From NCBI GenBank assembly GCA_013178185.1, contig JABLXC010000022.1:1-64000 (forward strand): a stretch of DNA of 64,000 nt. The letters are read 5' to 3'. The translations under genes were made by a program, and so were the position numbers. Positions 8,023 through 16,615 of this stretch are shown piece by piece (the stretch's first letter is position 1; every line of letters begins with the position of its first letter). Below the pieces are notes generated by a model, which was not told the DNA's origin, ran no database searches, and saw nothing but the letters and a program-made list of their open reading frames with translations. The DNA is from Anaerolineae bacterium (lineage in GTDB: Bacteria > Chloroflexota > Anaerolineae > Anaerolineales > Anaerolineaceae).

Positions 8023-9101
8023 TGGAGCAGCAAATCATTCCTCCCAGCCACATCACTGAAACAGTAGAATTGACATGGGGGCTTGAACGAATCGTTGGCG
8101 GCTGCCGCGCCTGCGGCCAGGCGTATCTGATCAGCAAGAGCTGGATCGGGCAGATTTGTCCCCATTGTATCAATGGGCGTCTCGAAGAACAACCTGCCGT
8201 TGTACGCCAGGAACCTCCTGAACTACTCATCCTCTTTCAGCTCAACAAAGCCCGACTCCAAAATATCTATACGCAATTCACAAGGGGGTTGTGGCTTGCG
8301 CCGGATGATTTCAATCCCAATCATCTGCTTCAACGCGCCATGCCCGTTTTCTGGCCTATGTGGCTGGTAGACAGTGACGTGAAAGGCGTCTGGCAAGCCG
8401 AAATGGGGTTTGATTACCAGGTTAAAAGTTCAGTGGAAGCCTATCAAGCTGGCCAATGGAACACCCAGCAAAGAATCGAGACCCGTATTCGTTGGGAAAC
8501 CCGAATTGGAACGCTCGAACGTCATTATGACAATATCGCCGTACCTGCTTTAGAGGAGCACGCCAAAATGAGTAGCCTGCTAGGAGATTATGCGCTAGAG
8601 CAGGCAAAAACCTACCAGATTGAAGACCTTGGAAATGCTCTTATCTGGCTGCCAGATCTATCGCCTGAAAACTCGTGGGAGATTGCCCAAAAAGCCATCC
8701 AACAGGCCGCTGGAAACGAATGCCAGAAAGCAGCCGAAGCGCAGCACGCTCGAAACTTTAGCATCCAGGCTGAATATTCAAACCAGCGATGGTCTCAAAT
8801 GCTCCTCCCGATGATTGTCTCTTATTACCACGGTGATGATGGCAAGGTTTACCCGGTATGGATCAACGGACAAAATGGGCAGATCCGCGGGATACGCGCC
8901 GCCTCGCAACGAAAAGGCTGGATTTGGGCAGGAGTCTCGTCTGGAATCGCACTGGCGCTTTTCATCGCCGGTTTATTACTTACCGCGATCCCTCCCATCA
9001 CCGTTTTAGGAGCAATTCTGATCGTTCTGGCATTCTGTATAGGCGTGTTTGCCATCATTCCCGCAGTCTGGCCATGGCAATGGAACCGAAAACAGAGGTA
9101 A
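8022..9101 (+). CDS. Zinc-ribbon membrane protein (paralogue 2)
   Basis: The 359-residue product shares the plan of the preceding protein but is shorter: a single ribbon CRACGQAY...CPHC near residue 30, the aromatic core (VFWPMWLVDSDV, RIRWETRIG), ARNFSIQAEY matching RNFSMQADF in the first protein, the motif VWINGQNGQIRG, and two C-terminal membrane spans. The ATG overlaps the preceding stop (TGATG). It therefore arose by duplication with loss of one ribbon, or is a specialised partner. No enzyme motif is visible. The biological role is unknown; membrane anchoring and metal-binding cysteines are all that can be supported. Confidence 0.72.
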   Translation: MEQQIIPPSHITETVELTWGLERIVGGCRACGQAYLISKSWIGQICPHCINGRLEEQPAVVRQEPPELLILFQLNKARLQNIYTQFTRGLWLAPDDFNPNHLLQRAMPVFWPMWLVDSDVKGVWQAEMGFDYQVKSSVEAYQAGQWNTQQRIETRIRWETRIGTLERHYDNIAVPALEEHAKMSSLLGDYALEQAKTYQIEDLGNALIWLPDLSPENSWEIAQKAIQQAAGNECQKAAEAQHARNFSIQAEYSNQRWSQMLLPMIVSYYHGDDGKVYPVWINGQNGQIRGIRAASQRKGWIWAGVSSGIALALFIAGLLLTAIPPITVLGAILIVLAFCIGVFAIIPAVWPWQWNRKQR

Positions 9102-9187
9102 ACCTCACAGCAAAGAAATGGTATACTTTAATTCAGAAATCATCCATTGATCATCCAAATTATTCCTAATGTGAGGTTAGTTCCCCC

Positions 9188-9814
9188 ATGCACATTGAAA
9201 TTAATCACAGTGATGACCCCATCCGGCTTTTCAAATCAGACTTTTTAGAATTTTTCACCCATATCAGCCCCATTACAATTGTTGTGATCTGGGCGCCGGT
9301 GGCCGTTTTCTTCCTCTACCGAGCCATTGCAACGGCTGGGAATGGTTTTCCCTGGTTCATCCCCGTAGGATTTTTGCTGGGACTTTTTGTCTGGACCTTT
9401 ACCGAATACACCATGCACCGGTTTGTTTTTCACTTCAAACCTCGCGCGCCCTGGCAAGAACGGGTCAGTTTTCTTTTTCACGGCGTCCACCACGCGCAAC
9501 CGCAGTGCAAGACCCGCCTGGTGATGCCGCTTCCAGTCAGCATCCCGCTGGCCATCCTCTTCTACGGGTTATTCTATCTCATCCTAAATACTGTTGGAGC
9601 AGGAGAGTGGCTAAACCCGATGTTTTCGGGGTTCATGACCGGCTACCTGGCTTATGACCTCACCCATTACGCCACACATCATTTTCCAATGCGGACGGGG
9701 TACGCAAAGTTTCTAAAACAGCATCACCTCAAGCACCATTACAAAACCCCCAACATGCGGTTCGGGGTCAGCTCACACGGATGGGACATTGTGTTTGGCA
9801 CCCTTCCAGGCTAA
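9188..9814 (+). CDS. Fatty acid hydroxylase / sterol desaturase superfamily membrane protein
   Basis: The 208-residue protein has about four membrane spans and the complete set of histidine clusters of the diiron hydroxylase family: HRFVFH, HGVHHAQPQ, HYATHH and HHLKHHYK. The spacing and the motif CKTRLVMP are closest to fatty acid 2-hydroxylases (FA2H/Scs7 type). Such enzymes insert an oxygen atom into acyl chains of membrane lipids using O2 and reduced electron carriers. Substrate is inferred from family only; carotenoid hydroxylation is less likely because those enzymes have a different spacing, although a lycopene cyclase lies 5 kb upstream. The ATG is preceded by a promoter-like AT-rich stretch. 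Confidence 0.8.
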   Translation: MHIEINHSDDPIRLFKSDFLEFFTHISPITIVVIWAPVAVFFLYRAIATAGNGFPWFIPVGFLLGLFVWTFTEYTMHRFVFHFKPRAPWQERVSFLFHGVHHAQPQCKTRLVMPLPVSIPLAILFYGLFYLILNTVGAGEWLNPMFSGFMTGYLAYDLTHYATHHFPMRTGYAKFLKQHHLKHHYKTPNMRFGVSSHGWDIVFGTLPG

Positions 9815-9837
9815 TAAGAGGTCTTAGCTTTTCCAAA

Positions 9838-10350
9838 ATGAACTCATTTCCGTATCAGACCGGCAGCGATGATCTCGCCGATATCCCAGCCGTGATCTTT
9901 CTGCGCGAACGAAATTTACCGTTCTCCGTATTCCGGCACACATCTCCGCCCAGCTCCATCGAGCAGGCCGCCTTTGAACGAGGTCAAAGCTCTGACCAGG
10001 TGATCCGAAGCATTCTCTTCAAAATTCCCACAGGTGAGTTCGTCATGGTTTTAGCAGCCGGCCCTGCCCAAATTTCTTGGTTAAAACTGCGCCATTATCT
10101 GGGATATTCTCGCCTGACTATGGCAAGCCATGCCGAGGTTTTGCAGATGACTGGAAGCTCACCTGGCGCGGTCTCTCCGTTCGGACTGCCCGTACCCCTC
10201 CGAATCCTGGCAGATCACAACGTTTTGCGCCAGGATACCCTCTCTCTTGGATCTGGAGTGCGGGGGACAGCAATTATCATTGAGAGTCAAACGCTGATCA
10301 AAGCAATTCCCGCAATCGAGTTTGGAGACTTCATCACCCATGAACCATAG
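9838..10350 (+). CDS. YbaK/EbsC family aminoacyl-tRNA deacylase-like protein
   Basis: Starting at the ATG at 9838 gives 170 residues (MNSFPYQTGSDD). An upstream in-frame ATG at 9781 would overlap the hydroxylase gene and adds no conserved sequence. The fold is that of YbaK/ProX editing domains: SIEQAAFERGQSSDQVIRS, a central lysine-containing strand ILFKIPTGEFVMVL, and the terminal motif GAVSPFGLP. Members hydrolyse mischarged aminoacyl-tRNAs in trans. Which amino acid is edited cannot be read from sequence. A GT-B protein gene follows 15 bases downstream. Confidence 0.82.
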   Translation: MNSFPYQTGSDDLADIPAVIFLRERNLPFSVFRHTSPPSSIEQAAFERGQSSDQVIRSILFKIPTGEFVMVLAAGPAQISWLKLRHYLGYSRLTMASHAEVLQMTGSSPGAVSPFGLPVPLRILADHNVLRQDTLSLGSGVRGTAIIIESQTLIKAIPAIEFGDFITHEP

Positions 10351-10365
10351 CCCAAACGTCCCTTT

Positions 10366-11469
10366 ATGAGCGCACAAAAAGCTGTTCGCGTTGCCTATTT
10401 CATTTCTGCGCATGGATTCGGCCATGCGGCGCGGGCTTCGGCTGTTATGGCTGCCATTGGAGAAACATTCTCATCTGTGCACTTCGATATCTTCACCCAA
10501 ATCCCCCGATGGTTTTTCGACGAGTCGCTCAGCGACCTGTCTTTTACAATCCATCCAGACAAAACAGACATCGGCTTAATCCAAAAAAAACCAATGGAGC
10601 AGGACCTGGATGCAACCTTGCAGGCGTTGGATCATTTCCTGCCATTCGATAAGGAAAATATACGTCGTCTGGCCGGATTAATCCAAAAGCAGCAGTGCAG
10701 GGCTGTGATCTGCGATATCGCTCCCTTAGGGCTTGCAGTAGCTTCAGAAGCAAATATCCCCTCTGTTCTGATCGAAAATTTCACTTGGGATTGGATTTAT
10801 GAAGAATATGTCCAGACTCACCCAGGATTCAAAAAGCATATTATTTACCTTAACGACATTTTCTCCTCCGCCCGCTTCCACATCCAGACTGAACCTGTTT
10901 GTCAAAAGCGCCCAAGCACCGTGCTGACCACATTTCCTGTGAGCCGCAAGCCGCGCCGGATCCCAAGCGAAATCCGCAGGTTGTTAAGAATCCCAACTGA
11001 TGGGATCATGACGCTGGTAACCATGGGGGGTATCCCTGAGAAGTTTAATAACCTCGAGGAAGTGCAAAAAAACCAACGGTTCTACCTCGTAGTGCCAGGC
11101 GGTCATTCAGACTACCTTTGGAAAAATCACCTGGTTCTGTTACCACATCATTCCAATTTTTACCATCCTGATCTCATCAACGCCAGCGATGTGGTCATAG
11201 GCAAAGCAGGGTATAGCACAATCGCCGAAGTATATCACGCAGGAGTGCCGTTCGGATATATAAGCCGTTCTAATTTCCGCGAGGCGCAACCTCTTAGGGA
11301 ATTCATCTGCCGCGAGATGAATGGGATTGAGATTTCAGAAGAAGCATACCTTCAGAATCGTTGGGGAGAAGCGCTGCCCATGCTAGTTGAAATCCCACGC
11401 ATTAAGCGCACAGCGCCGAATGGGGCCGAACAAATTGCTCAATTTATCCATTCCCTGCTAGAATTATAA
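10366..11469 (+). CDS. GT-B fold glycosyltransferase-like protein
   Basis: The 367-residue protein begins with AYFISAHGFGHAARASAV, the N-terminal glycine/histidine loop seen in MurG-like and L-arabinokinase-associated GT-B proteins. The second half has the donor-binding pattern NASDVVIGKAGYSTIAEV followed by GVPFGYISR, as in MurG and related UDP-sugar transferases. It has no membrane span. Donor and acceptor are unknown. It is tightly spaced after the YbaK-like gene and 48 bases before the GNAT gene, so these three small genes may form an operon. Confidence 0.7.
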   Translation: MSAQKAVRVAYFISAHGFGHAARASAVMAAIGETFSSVHFDIFTQIPRWFFDESLSDLSFTIHPDKTDIGLIQKKPMEQDLDATLQALDHFLPFDKENIRRLAGLIQKQQCRAVICDIAPLGLAVASEANIPSVLIENFTWDWIYEEYVQTHPGFKKHIIYLNDIFSSARFHIQTEPVCQKRPSTVLTTFPVSRKPRRIPSEIRRLLRIPTDGIMTLVTMGGIPEKFNNLEEVQKNQRFYLVVPGGHSDYLWKNHLVLLPHHSNFYHPDLINASDVVIGKAGYSTIAEVYHAGVPFGYISRSNFREAQPLREFICREMNGIEISEEAYLQNRWGEALPMLVEIPRIKRTAPNGAEQIAQFIHSLLEL

Positions 11470-11517
11470 AAGCCATGTCCGCTTTTTGAACTTCTGAACA
11501 ATTTTTTGGCATTCAGA

Positions 11518-12060
11518 ATGAACATCCATTTAGAACCATTTGGGCGCAGTGACTTTCGCAGGCTGATTCGCTGGGTGTCAAATGCAGAGTTTATGCTTTT
11601 GTGGTCGGGGCCTTACTTTACATTTCCCCTCAATGAAACGCAACTGGAAGCCTACCTGCAATCTGCCGAAGGTGTCCCTCCCCCTCGTAAAATCTTTAAA
11701 GCCGTCAATAGAGAAACAGGTGAAGTGGTCGGCCATATCGAGTTGAATATGATCGATTGGAAAAACCTTTCGGGGATGGTTTCCAAAGTGCTGGTGGGTT
11801 ATGAAAATAGGAGGGGAAATGGCATTGGAACCCAGATGATGCAGCGATTAATCGAGGTCGCCTTCGAAGATCTGGGGCTGCACCGTTTATCCTTATACGT
11901 TTTTGACTTTAATGAACCCGCTATAAACTGCTACAAGAAAGTCGGATTCAAGATTGAGGGCCACCTGCGAGATTTTCGCAAGGCAGGAAACAATCGGTAT
12001 TACAGCAGCTATTTGATGGCCTTGCTGCAGCCGGATTGGCTACAAGAGAATGCAAAATAG
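11518..12060 (+). CDS. GNAT family N-acetyltransferase (RimJ/RimL-like)
   Basis: The protein has 180 residues with the ATG at 11518 (MNIHLEPFGRSDFRRLI); a TTG at 11506 is the alternative start. Acetyl-CoA binding motif A is visible as VLVGYENRRGNGIGTQMMQ (around residues 97-115) and the C-terminal GNAT segment as NEPAINCYKKVGFKIEG. The N-terminal start is characteristic of RimJ/RimL-type enzymes, which acetylate amino groups of proteins or small molecules. The acceptor is unknown. It converges with yigZ, whose stop lies four bases away. Confidence 0.82.
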   Translation: MNIHLEPFGRSDFRRLIRWVSNAEFMLLWSGPYFTFPLNETQLEAYLQSAEGVPPPRKIFKAVNRETGEVVGHIELNMIDWKNLSGMVSKVLVGYENRRGNGIGTQMMQRLIEVAFEDLGLHRLSLYVFDFNEPAINCYKKVGFKIEGHLRDFRKAGNNRYYSSYLMALLQPDWLQENAK

Positions 12061-12064
12061 CACC

Positions 12065-12721
12065 TCATATGAAAAACGGTGGATCCAGCGGCAAAATCGT
12101 TGCAAGATTTGTTTCAATAATCTCTGCGCTCAATGCTCCTGCAGAAAGTTCGGCAAGCTTTTTCTGGAAAGATTCAAATTCGTCGACTGGAAATCGAAAG
12201 GTCAAAGTCACATCGGCGGCAAAGACTTCGTTCAAAATAACACCATGGTGTTGGGCGATCAGAAGGCGAATTCGCTCAAAAAACGTATACGGAGCGACAA
12301 GCATGGCTGTATAGGTGGCTCGTTTCACAGCACGCGGCATCACCGCCAGAACAGCCCGAGCAGAATCGCTGTATGCCCGCACGAGCCCGCCGCTGCCCAA
12401 TTTCGTTCCACCAAAATAACGGGTTACAACCATAACGATATCCCCCAATCCGCTACCACGCAAGACCGACAGAACCGGTTTTCCTGCCGTCCCCGCAGGT
12501 TCACCAGCGTCGCTGCAATGGGCAATCGTCGAAGGACCAAAACCAATCAGAAAAGCGGTGACATGGTGTGTAGCATCGGCAAACTCATTTCGAATGCGTT
12601 CAATGAAAGCTCGCGCCTGCTCCACTGAAAAAGCGGGGCCTGCACTGGCAATAAATCGGGATGCCGAGACAATTAACTCGCTGCGGGCTTCGTTGGCTGG
12701 GATTGGATAGGGTTCTATCAT
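12065..12721 (-). CDS. yigZ: YigZ/IMPACT family protein
   Basis: The 218-residue protein has the family core ATHHVTAF, the motif CSDAGEPAGTAGKP and VVTRYFGGTKLGSGGLVRAY, then a C-terminal ferredoxin-like domain (DUF1949 type). The eukaryotic relative IMPACT modulates translation; bacterial YigZ proteins are linked to translation but their activity is not settled. The start ATG at 12721 lies only 30 bases from the divergent Nudix start, so promoters must overlap one of the coding regions. Confidence 0.9.
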   Translation of the reverse strand: MIEPYPIPANEARSELIVSASRFIASAGPAFSVEQARAFIERIRNEFADATHHVTAFLIGFGPSTIAHCSDAGEPAGTAGKPVLSVLRGSGLGDIVMVVTRYFGGTKLGSGGLVRAYSDSARAVLAVMPRAVKRATYTAMLVAPYTFFERIRLLIAQHHGVILNEVFAADVTLTFRFPVDEFESFQKKLAELSAGALSAEIIETNLATILPLDPPFFI

Positions 12722-12751
12722 GTTTCGCTATTATTATATATTGGAAAGGAT

Positions 12752-13210
12752 ATGGCAATGAAGCGAGGAGTAGACTTTATCGGAGTGGGAGTTGGAGCGA
12801 TCATAATCAATGACAAAGGAGAGCTGTTCTTTGCCCGGCGCGGCGAGCTGGCAAAAAACGAAAGGGGGTTGTGGGAATTTCCCGGCGGATCGGTTGAGTT
12901 CGGTGAGACCATGGAGGCCGCTATAAAAAGGGAAATGGTCGAAGAATATGGCATTGAGATCATGGTAGGAGAACTTTTGGATGTTGTTGATCACATCCTT
13001 CCTGAGGAAGGACAGCATTGGGTATCGCCAACATTCCTGTGTAAGATCGTAAACGGCAAGCCGGTGATCAAAGAGCCAGGAAAATGTAGCCAAATCGGCT
13101 GGTTTCTGCCGGAAGCCGCCCCCCAGCAGTTGACAAAAATTACCCGAGAAAATTTAGAACATTACTGGAGCAGGATATCCAAAAGTACAGAGCAAACAGG
13201 CAGCGATTAA
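12752..13210 (+). CDS. Nudix hydrolase
   Basis: The 152-residue protein contains a complete Nudix box at residues 45-67 (GGSVEFGETMEAA ... REMVEEYG), with the metal-binding glutamates of REMVEE intact. This predicts magnesium-dependent hydrolysis of a nucleoside diphosphate linked to another moiety. The N-terminal segment GVGVGAIIINDKGELFFARR is close to MutT/NUDT15-like sanitation enzymes, so cleaning of oxidised dNTPs is plausible but not shown. The ribosome site GGAAAGG precedes ATG 12752; a second ATG six bases later is also possible. Confidence 0.88.
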   Translation: MAMKRGVDFIGVGVGAIIINDKGELFFARRGELAKNERGLWEFPGGSVEFGETMEAAIKREMVEEYGIEIMVGELLDVVDHILPEEGQHWVSPTFLCKIVNGKPVIKEPGKCSQIGWFLPEAAPQQLTKITRENLEHYWSRISKSTEQTGSD

Positions 13211-13816
13211 TTCTGGCCAGTCTTTGTTCCTTCCATGGCGCAAGCCTCCTCAATATAGCCCAGGCTTTGATTTCGAAAATAAGTATTTTTCAATTTTGCA
13301 TTATGGCTGGTCTTCTGCAGCAAGTCCTGGTGCGTCCCCTCCTCAATAATCCGTCCACTTTACATCACGATAATTCGATCGGCCATTCTGACAGTAGAAA
13401 GCCGGTGAGCAAAAAGGATACTGGTGGATCGCGCCAGAATAATTTTAAGTGCCTGCTGTCTTTGCCATTCGGTAAATGGATCAATATTTGCAGTCGCTTC
13501 ATCGAGAATGATGATAACCGGTTTTTGAACAAGAACTCGCATGAGCGAGAGAAGTTGGCGTTGCCCCCTGGAAAGCAACGCGCACAATCTAAGAAACTGC
13601 TACAAAGATAGCCATCTATAAAAGTCGCCACAAATCAGGAGAGGCATCCGTAATAATGGTGAACACCTGCCCAAGTAGAACCGGGACAACTCCAGCCAGA
13701 GAGGCGTTTCCAAACGCGCCACCCAAAGCCAGGATGGCAACTGACCAGTGCCGGATGACATGAGATGCAATCCAGCGCGCCGGCCCTTTCAGGGTCGGTC
13801 TGGCGGGCAGTCCCAA
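13207..13816 (-). pseudogene. Decayed ABC exporter gene (N-terminus fused to C-terminal ATPase piece)
   Basis: Two pieces of one ABC exporter remain on the minus strand. 13816-13617 encodes an N-terminal segment with one membrane span (HVIRHWSVAILALGGAFGN ... VLLGQVF). 13587-13360 encodes the end of the ATPase: signature LSRGQRQLLSLMR, Walker B IIILDEATANID and the H-loop FAHRLSTVRMADRIIVM. The stop TAA right after IVM is followed in frame by SGRIIEEGTHQDLL, the usual exporter tail, running to a stop at 13207-13209. Roughly 400 codons covering most membrane spans and Walker A are missing, so no working transporter can be made. Confidence 0.85.
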
Positions 13817-13869
13817 TCGGAAATTCCGAAACGGACAACGCCTTTCTCAAATCACAAAAAAAAAACAAA

Positions 13870-16011
13870 TCAGGCAGCGCTGACCCAGGTAAGAGAGATA
13901 CGCCCGCGGTCCACTTCAACAGCCAGAACTTCCACCTCGATGATATCGCCAACCTGAAGGATGTTGCCAGTTGGGATACGGCTACGATGAAGAAGACCAT
14001 CCTGTTTGACGCCAATATCCACAAAGACGCCAAAGTCAACCACATTGCGAACAGTTCCCTTCAGGCGCATCCCAGGCAGGAGGTCTTCCATAGAAAGAAC
14101 ATCATTGCGCAAGATTGGTGGAGGGGTATCTTCCCGCGGATCGCGCCCCGGCCGGATGATTTGTTCAAAGATATCACGCAAGGTTGGCTCGCCAGTCCCT
14201 AATTCTGCCGCAAGCTTTTCGACCGGGGTATGCCTTTGAAGCTGGCCGAGCGCAATTCTCTTTTCTTCCTTAGAAACAGAGATAGAAATGCCAGCTTTTT
14301 GAAGGATTGCTTGAGCTACCGGATAACTTTCAGGATGAATGGCACTGGCGTCGAGTGGATTGTCTCCACCTCGAATGCGGAGGAAGCCGGCAGCCTGCTC
14401 AAACACCTTAGGTCCCAAACCGTTCACCTTCAACAAATCAAAACGGTTCTTGAACGGGCCATTTTCCTCACGAAAGGCTACGATCCGTTCAGCAAGCTTG
14501 GGTCCAATACCAGCCACATGGGTCAACAAAGCCGGAGAAGCGGTGTTGACCTCGACGCCCACATTATTCACCACACTTTCAATCACACCGTCCAGAGCGT
14601 GATTAAGCTCGGCTTGATTTACATCGTGCTGGTACAACCCTACACCAATTGACTTAGGGTCTATCTTGACAAGTTCCGCCAAAGGATCCTGAACCCGCCT
14701 GGCAATAGAAACAGCGCCTCGCAAGCTTACATCCAAATCGGGCAGTTCGGCGCGCGCCAGCGGACTGGCGCTGTAAACGCTCGCGCCAGCCTCGTTTACA
14801 ATCAGATAACGAAGGCCTGGAAGCATACGGATCAGCTCTGCCACAAGTTGCTCAGTTTCCCGAGAGGCGGTCCCATTACCGATCGCGATGAGGGTTACGC
14901 CATACTTTTCTACCATCGTTTTTAAAATTTCCAAAGCTTGAGTCTTCTGCTTTTGTGGTTCGTGCGGATAGATGGTAAAGGTATCCAACAGCCGCCCAGT
15001 GGAATCCACAATCGCCGCTTTACAACCAGTGCGGAACCCCGGATCAAGCCCCAAAACGGTATACCCTGCCAGGGGAGGCTGGCTGATGAGGGCGCGCAGG
15101 TTTGAGGCAAAAACAGTCACGGCGTGCATTTCGGCGGTCTCGGTCAATGTCCGTCGAACGTCACGTTCAATTGCAGGGAGCAACAATCGCTCCGCTGCAT
15201 CCTCCATAGCTTTTTTCAAAAGATCGGCGAACGGCGAACGCCGGTCTGGCCGGAAGAAGGAAGTAACTGCAGTCCGCCAGTCCCGTTCTGGAATCTCAAC
15301 CTGGACACGCAGCACTTTTTCGGCCTCGCCGCGATTGATGGCCAAAACCTGATGCGGACGAAGGCGATCAACCCTGCCCTCAAACTGATAATAAACTTGG
15401 TACACACGTCGTTCGTCCTGCGCGTCGGGTAGCTTCTCGCTCCGTAGAACGCTCCATTGCATCGCTCGTTCGCGGGTGATATGCCTTACATTGGCGTGGT
15501 CACTGATAGTTTCCGCGACGATATCGATGGCCCCGGCCAAAGCATCTTCAGCTGTAAGGACATTCTCATTAAGAAAAGGCATCGCCAGAGTCTCGGCGGT
15601 CTGTTCGCTGATTTCTTGCTGCAGGATTTTATCCGCCAGGGGTTGCAACCCTTTTTCGCGAGCGATGCTGGCGCGCGTCTTCCTTTTTGGTTTATAGGGT
15701 TGGTACAGATCTTCGAGGGCAGTCAGGGTTTCAGCCCGTAACAAAGCTGACCGAAGTTCATCGGTCATTTTACCCTGTTCTTCAATGGAAGCTAAAATGG
15801 CGGCGCGCCGCTCATCCAGCGATCTGAGACGGGCAAGGAGGCTTTCAATCTGTCGGATCTGTTCTTCATCCAAAGAGCCGGTGGCCTCTTTTCGATAGCG
15901 TGAAATGAAAGGTATAGTATTTCCTTCATCCAACAGTTCAATAGCAGAGGCAGCTTGAGAAGGTTTGATATTTAATTGCGCGGAGATTTTTTCGGCGTAA
16001 GACATAACCAT
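13870..16011 (-). CDS. tex: Tex family S1 RNA-binding transcription accessory protein
   Basis: The 713-residue protein matches Tex over its full usual length: the N-terminal helical part (IPFISRYRKEATGSLDEEQI), the YqgF-like fold (VLGLDPGFRTGCKAAIVD), helix-hairpin-helix repeats (LLTHVAGIGPKLAERIVAF) and a C-terminal S1 domain (GTVRNVVDFGVFVDIG). Tex-like proteins bind nucleic acid and act in transcription, and in ribosome or toxin gene expression in some species. The start MVMSYAEK follows the ribosome site GAAGGGATGG; the ATG two codons later is also possible. A run of T (minus strand) just after the stop at 13857-13867 may help termination. Confidence 0.95.
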   Translation of the reverse strand: MVMSYAEKISAQLNIKPSQAASAIELLDEGNTIPFISRYRKEATGSLDEEQIRQIESLLARLRSLDERRAAILASIEEQGKMTDELRSALLRAETLTALEDLYQPYKPKRKTRASIAREKGLQPLADKILQQEISEQTAETLAMPFLNENVLTAEDALAGAIDIVAETISDHANVRHITRERAMQWSVLRSEKLPDAQDERRVYQVYYQFEGRVDRLRPHQVLAINRGEAEKVLRVQVEIPERDWRTAVTSFFRPDRRSPFADLLKKAMEDAAERLLLPAIERDVRRTLTETAEMHAVTVFASNLRALISQPPLAGYTVLGLDPGFRTGCKAAIVDSTGRLLDTFTIYPHEPQKQKTQALEILKTMVEKYGVTLIAIGNGTASRETEQLVAELIRMLPGLRYLIVNEAGASVYSASPLARAELPDLDVSLRGAVSIARRVQDPLAELVKIDPKSIGVGLYQHDVNQAELNHALDGVIESVVNNVGVEVNTASPALLTHVAGIGPKLAERIVAFREENGPFKNRFDLLKVNGLGPKVFEQAAGFLRIRGGDNPLDASAIHPESYPVAQAILQKAGISISVSKEEKRIALGQLQRHTPVEKLAAELGTGEPTLRDIFEQIIRPGRDPREDTPPPILRNDVLSMEDLLPGMRLKGTVRNVVDFGVFVDIGVKQDGLLHRSRIPTGNILQVGDIIEVEVLAVEVDRGRISLTWVSAA

Positions 16012-16200
16012 CCCTTCAATCCATCAGTTGAATGCGCGCCATGAGCCTTCGAACAACCCACAGCCTGCCAATTCTATCACTTTTCCTGGCGGCAAGATCG
16101 CAAATAAGCACTCTAATCCAAAATCTTCTTTGAATATTTGCTGGCAGGCAGTCAGTTTAGAAAAAATTGCAAGCACGCCCTATTTTCGGTACAATAAACG

Positions 16201-16230
16201 TTGACAAGGTTCAATCAAGTTAAATATCAC
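16201..16230 (+). promoter_or_regulatory. Possible promoter of the GlsB-like gene
   Basis: A perfect -35 box TTGACA is at 16201-16206. The -10 region is weak: TATCAC at 16225-16230 with an 18-base spacer. The region lies 23-50 bases before the start codon. Confidence 0.35.
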
Positions 16231-16252
16231 TAGATTGTAGAGGAGATAACAG

Positions 16253-16507
16253 ATGGGCGTATTATCCTGGATTGTTGTTGGCTTGATCGCTGGATGGCTT
16301 GCCAGCCTTGTAATGAAGGGAAGAGGGTTTGGCCTGATTGGCAATATCGTCATTGGCATCGTTGGCGGTCTACTGGGAGGATTTCTGGCTTCGTCTCTTT
16401 TTAAAATTGCCAACCCGGTGAGCGGATTAAACCTGACAACCGTTGTGGTTGCCTTTCTTGGCTCTGTAGTATTGATGGCGCTTATCCGGCTACTACGCCG
16501 GATATAG
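16253..16507 (+). CDS. GlsB/YeaQ/YmgE family small stress membrane protein
   Basis: The 84-residue protein has three glycine-rich membrane spans, with the family pattern IAGWLASLVMKGRGFGLIGN followed by IGIVGGLLGG. These small proteins, once called transglycosylase-associated, are commonly induced by general or osmotic stress; activity is unknown. A strong ribosome site AGGAGATAAC precedes the ATG, and a clear intrinsic terminator follows at 16531-16570, so it is a single-gene unit. The neighbour is MscL, also linked to osmotic stress. Confidence 0.88.
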   Translation: MGVLSWIVVGLIAGWLASLVMKGRGFGLIGNIVIGIVGGLLGGFLASSLFKIANPVSGLNLTTVVVAFLGSVVLMALIRLLRRI

Positions 16508-16530
16508 GTAAAAGATTTGAGCGTTTTAGC

Positions 16531-16570
16531 AAATTCCTGGTAGACCGTGGATTTACCAGGAATTTTTATC
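16531..16570 (+). terminator. Rho-independent terminator
   Basis: AAATTCCTGGTA (16531-16542) pairs perfectly with TACCAGGAATTT (16554-16565) across an 11-base loop and is followed by a T-rich run. It ends the GlsB-like transcript. Confidence 0.85.
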
Positions 16571-16615
16571 TGCTAGAAAACACCTTGCGACACCTGGAAA
16601 AATATGGGAGGAAAT

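Noticed and set aside
12050-12628. Plus-strand open frame of 192 codons
   Set aside because: It lies antisense to yigZ, which has full family motifs. The frame shows no recognisable protein pattern.
13857-13867. Poly-A tract as a contingency repeat
   Set aside because: It lies outside any intact reading frame, between the tex stop and a pseudogene, so length change would not switch a protein. It may only aid termination.
13635-14045. Minus-strand open frame bridging tex and the ABC remnant
   Set aside because: It is out of frame with both the S1 domain of tex and the exporter N-terminus, each of which is recognisable.
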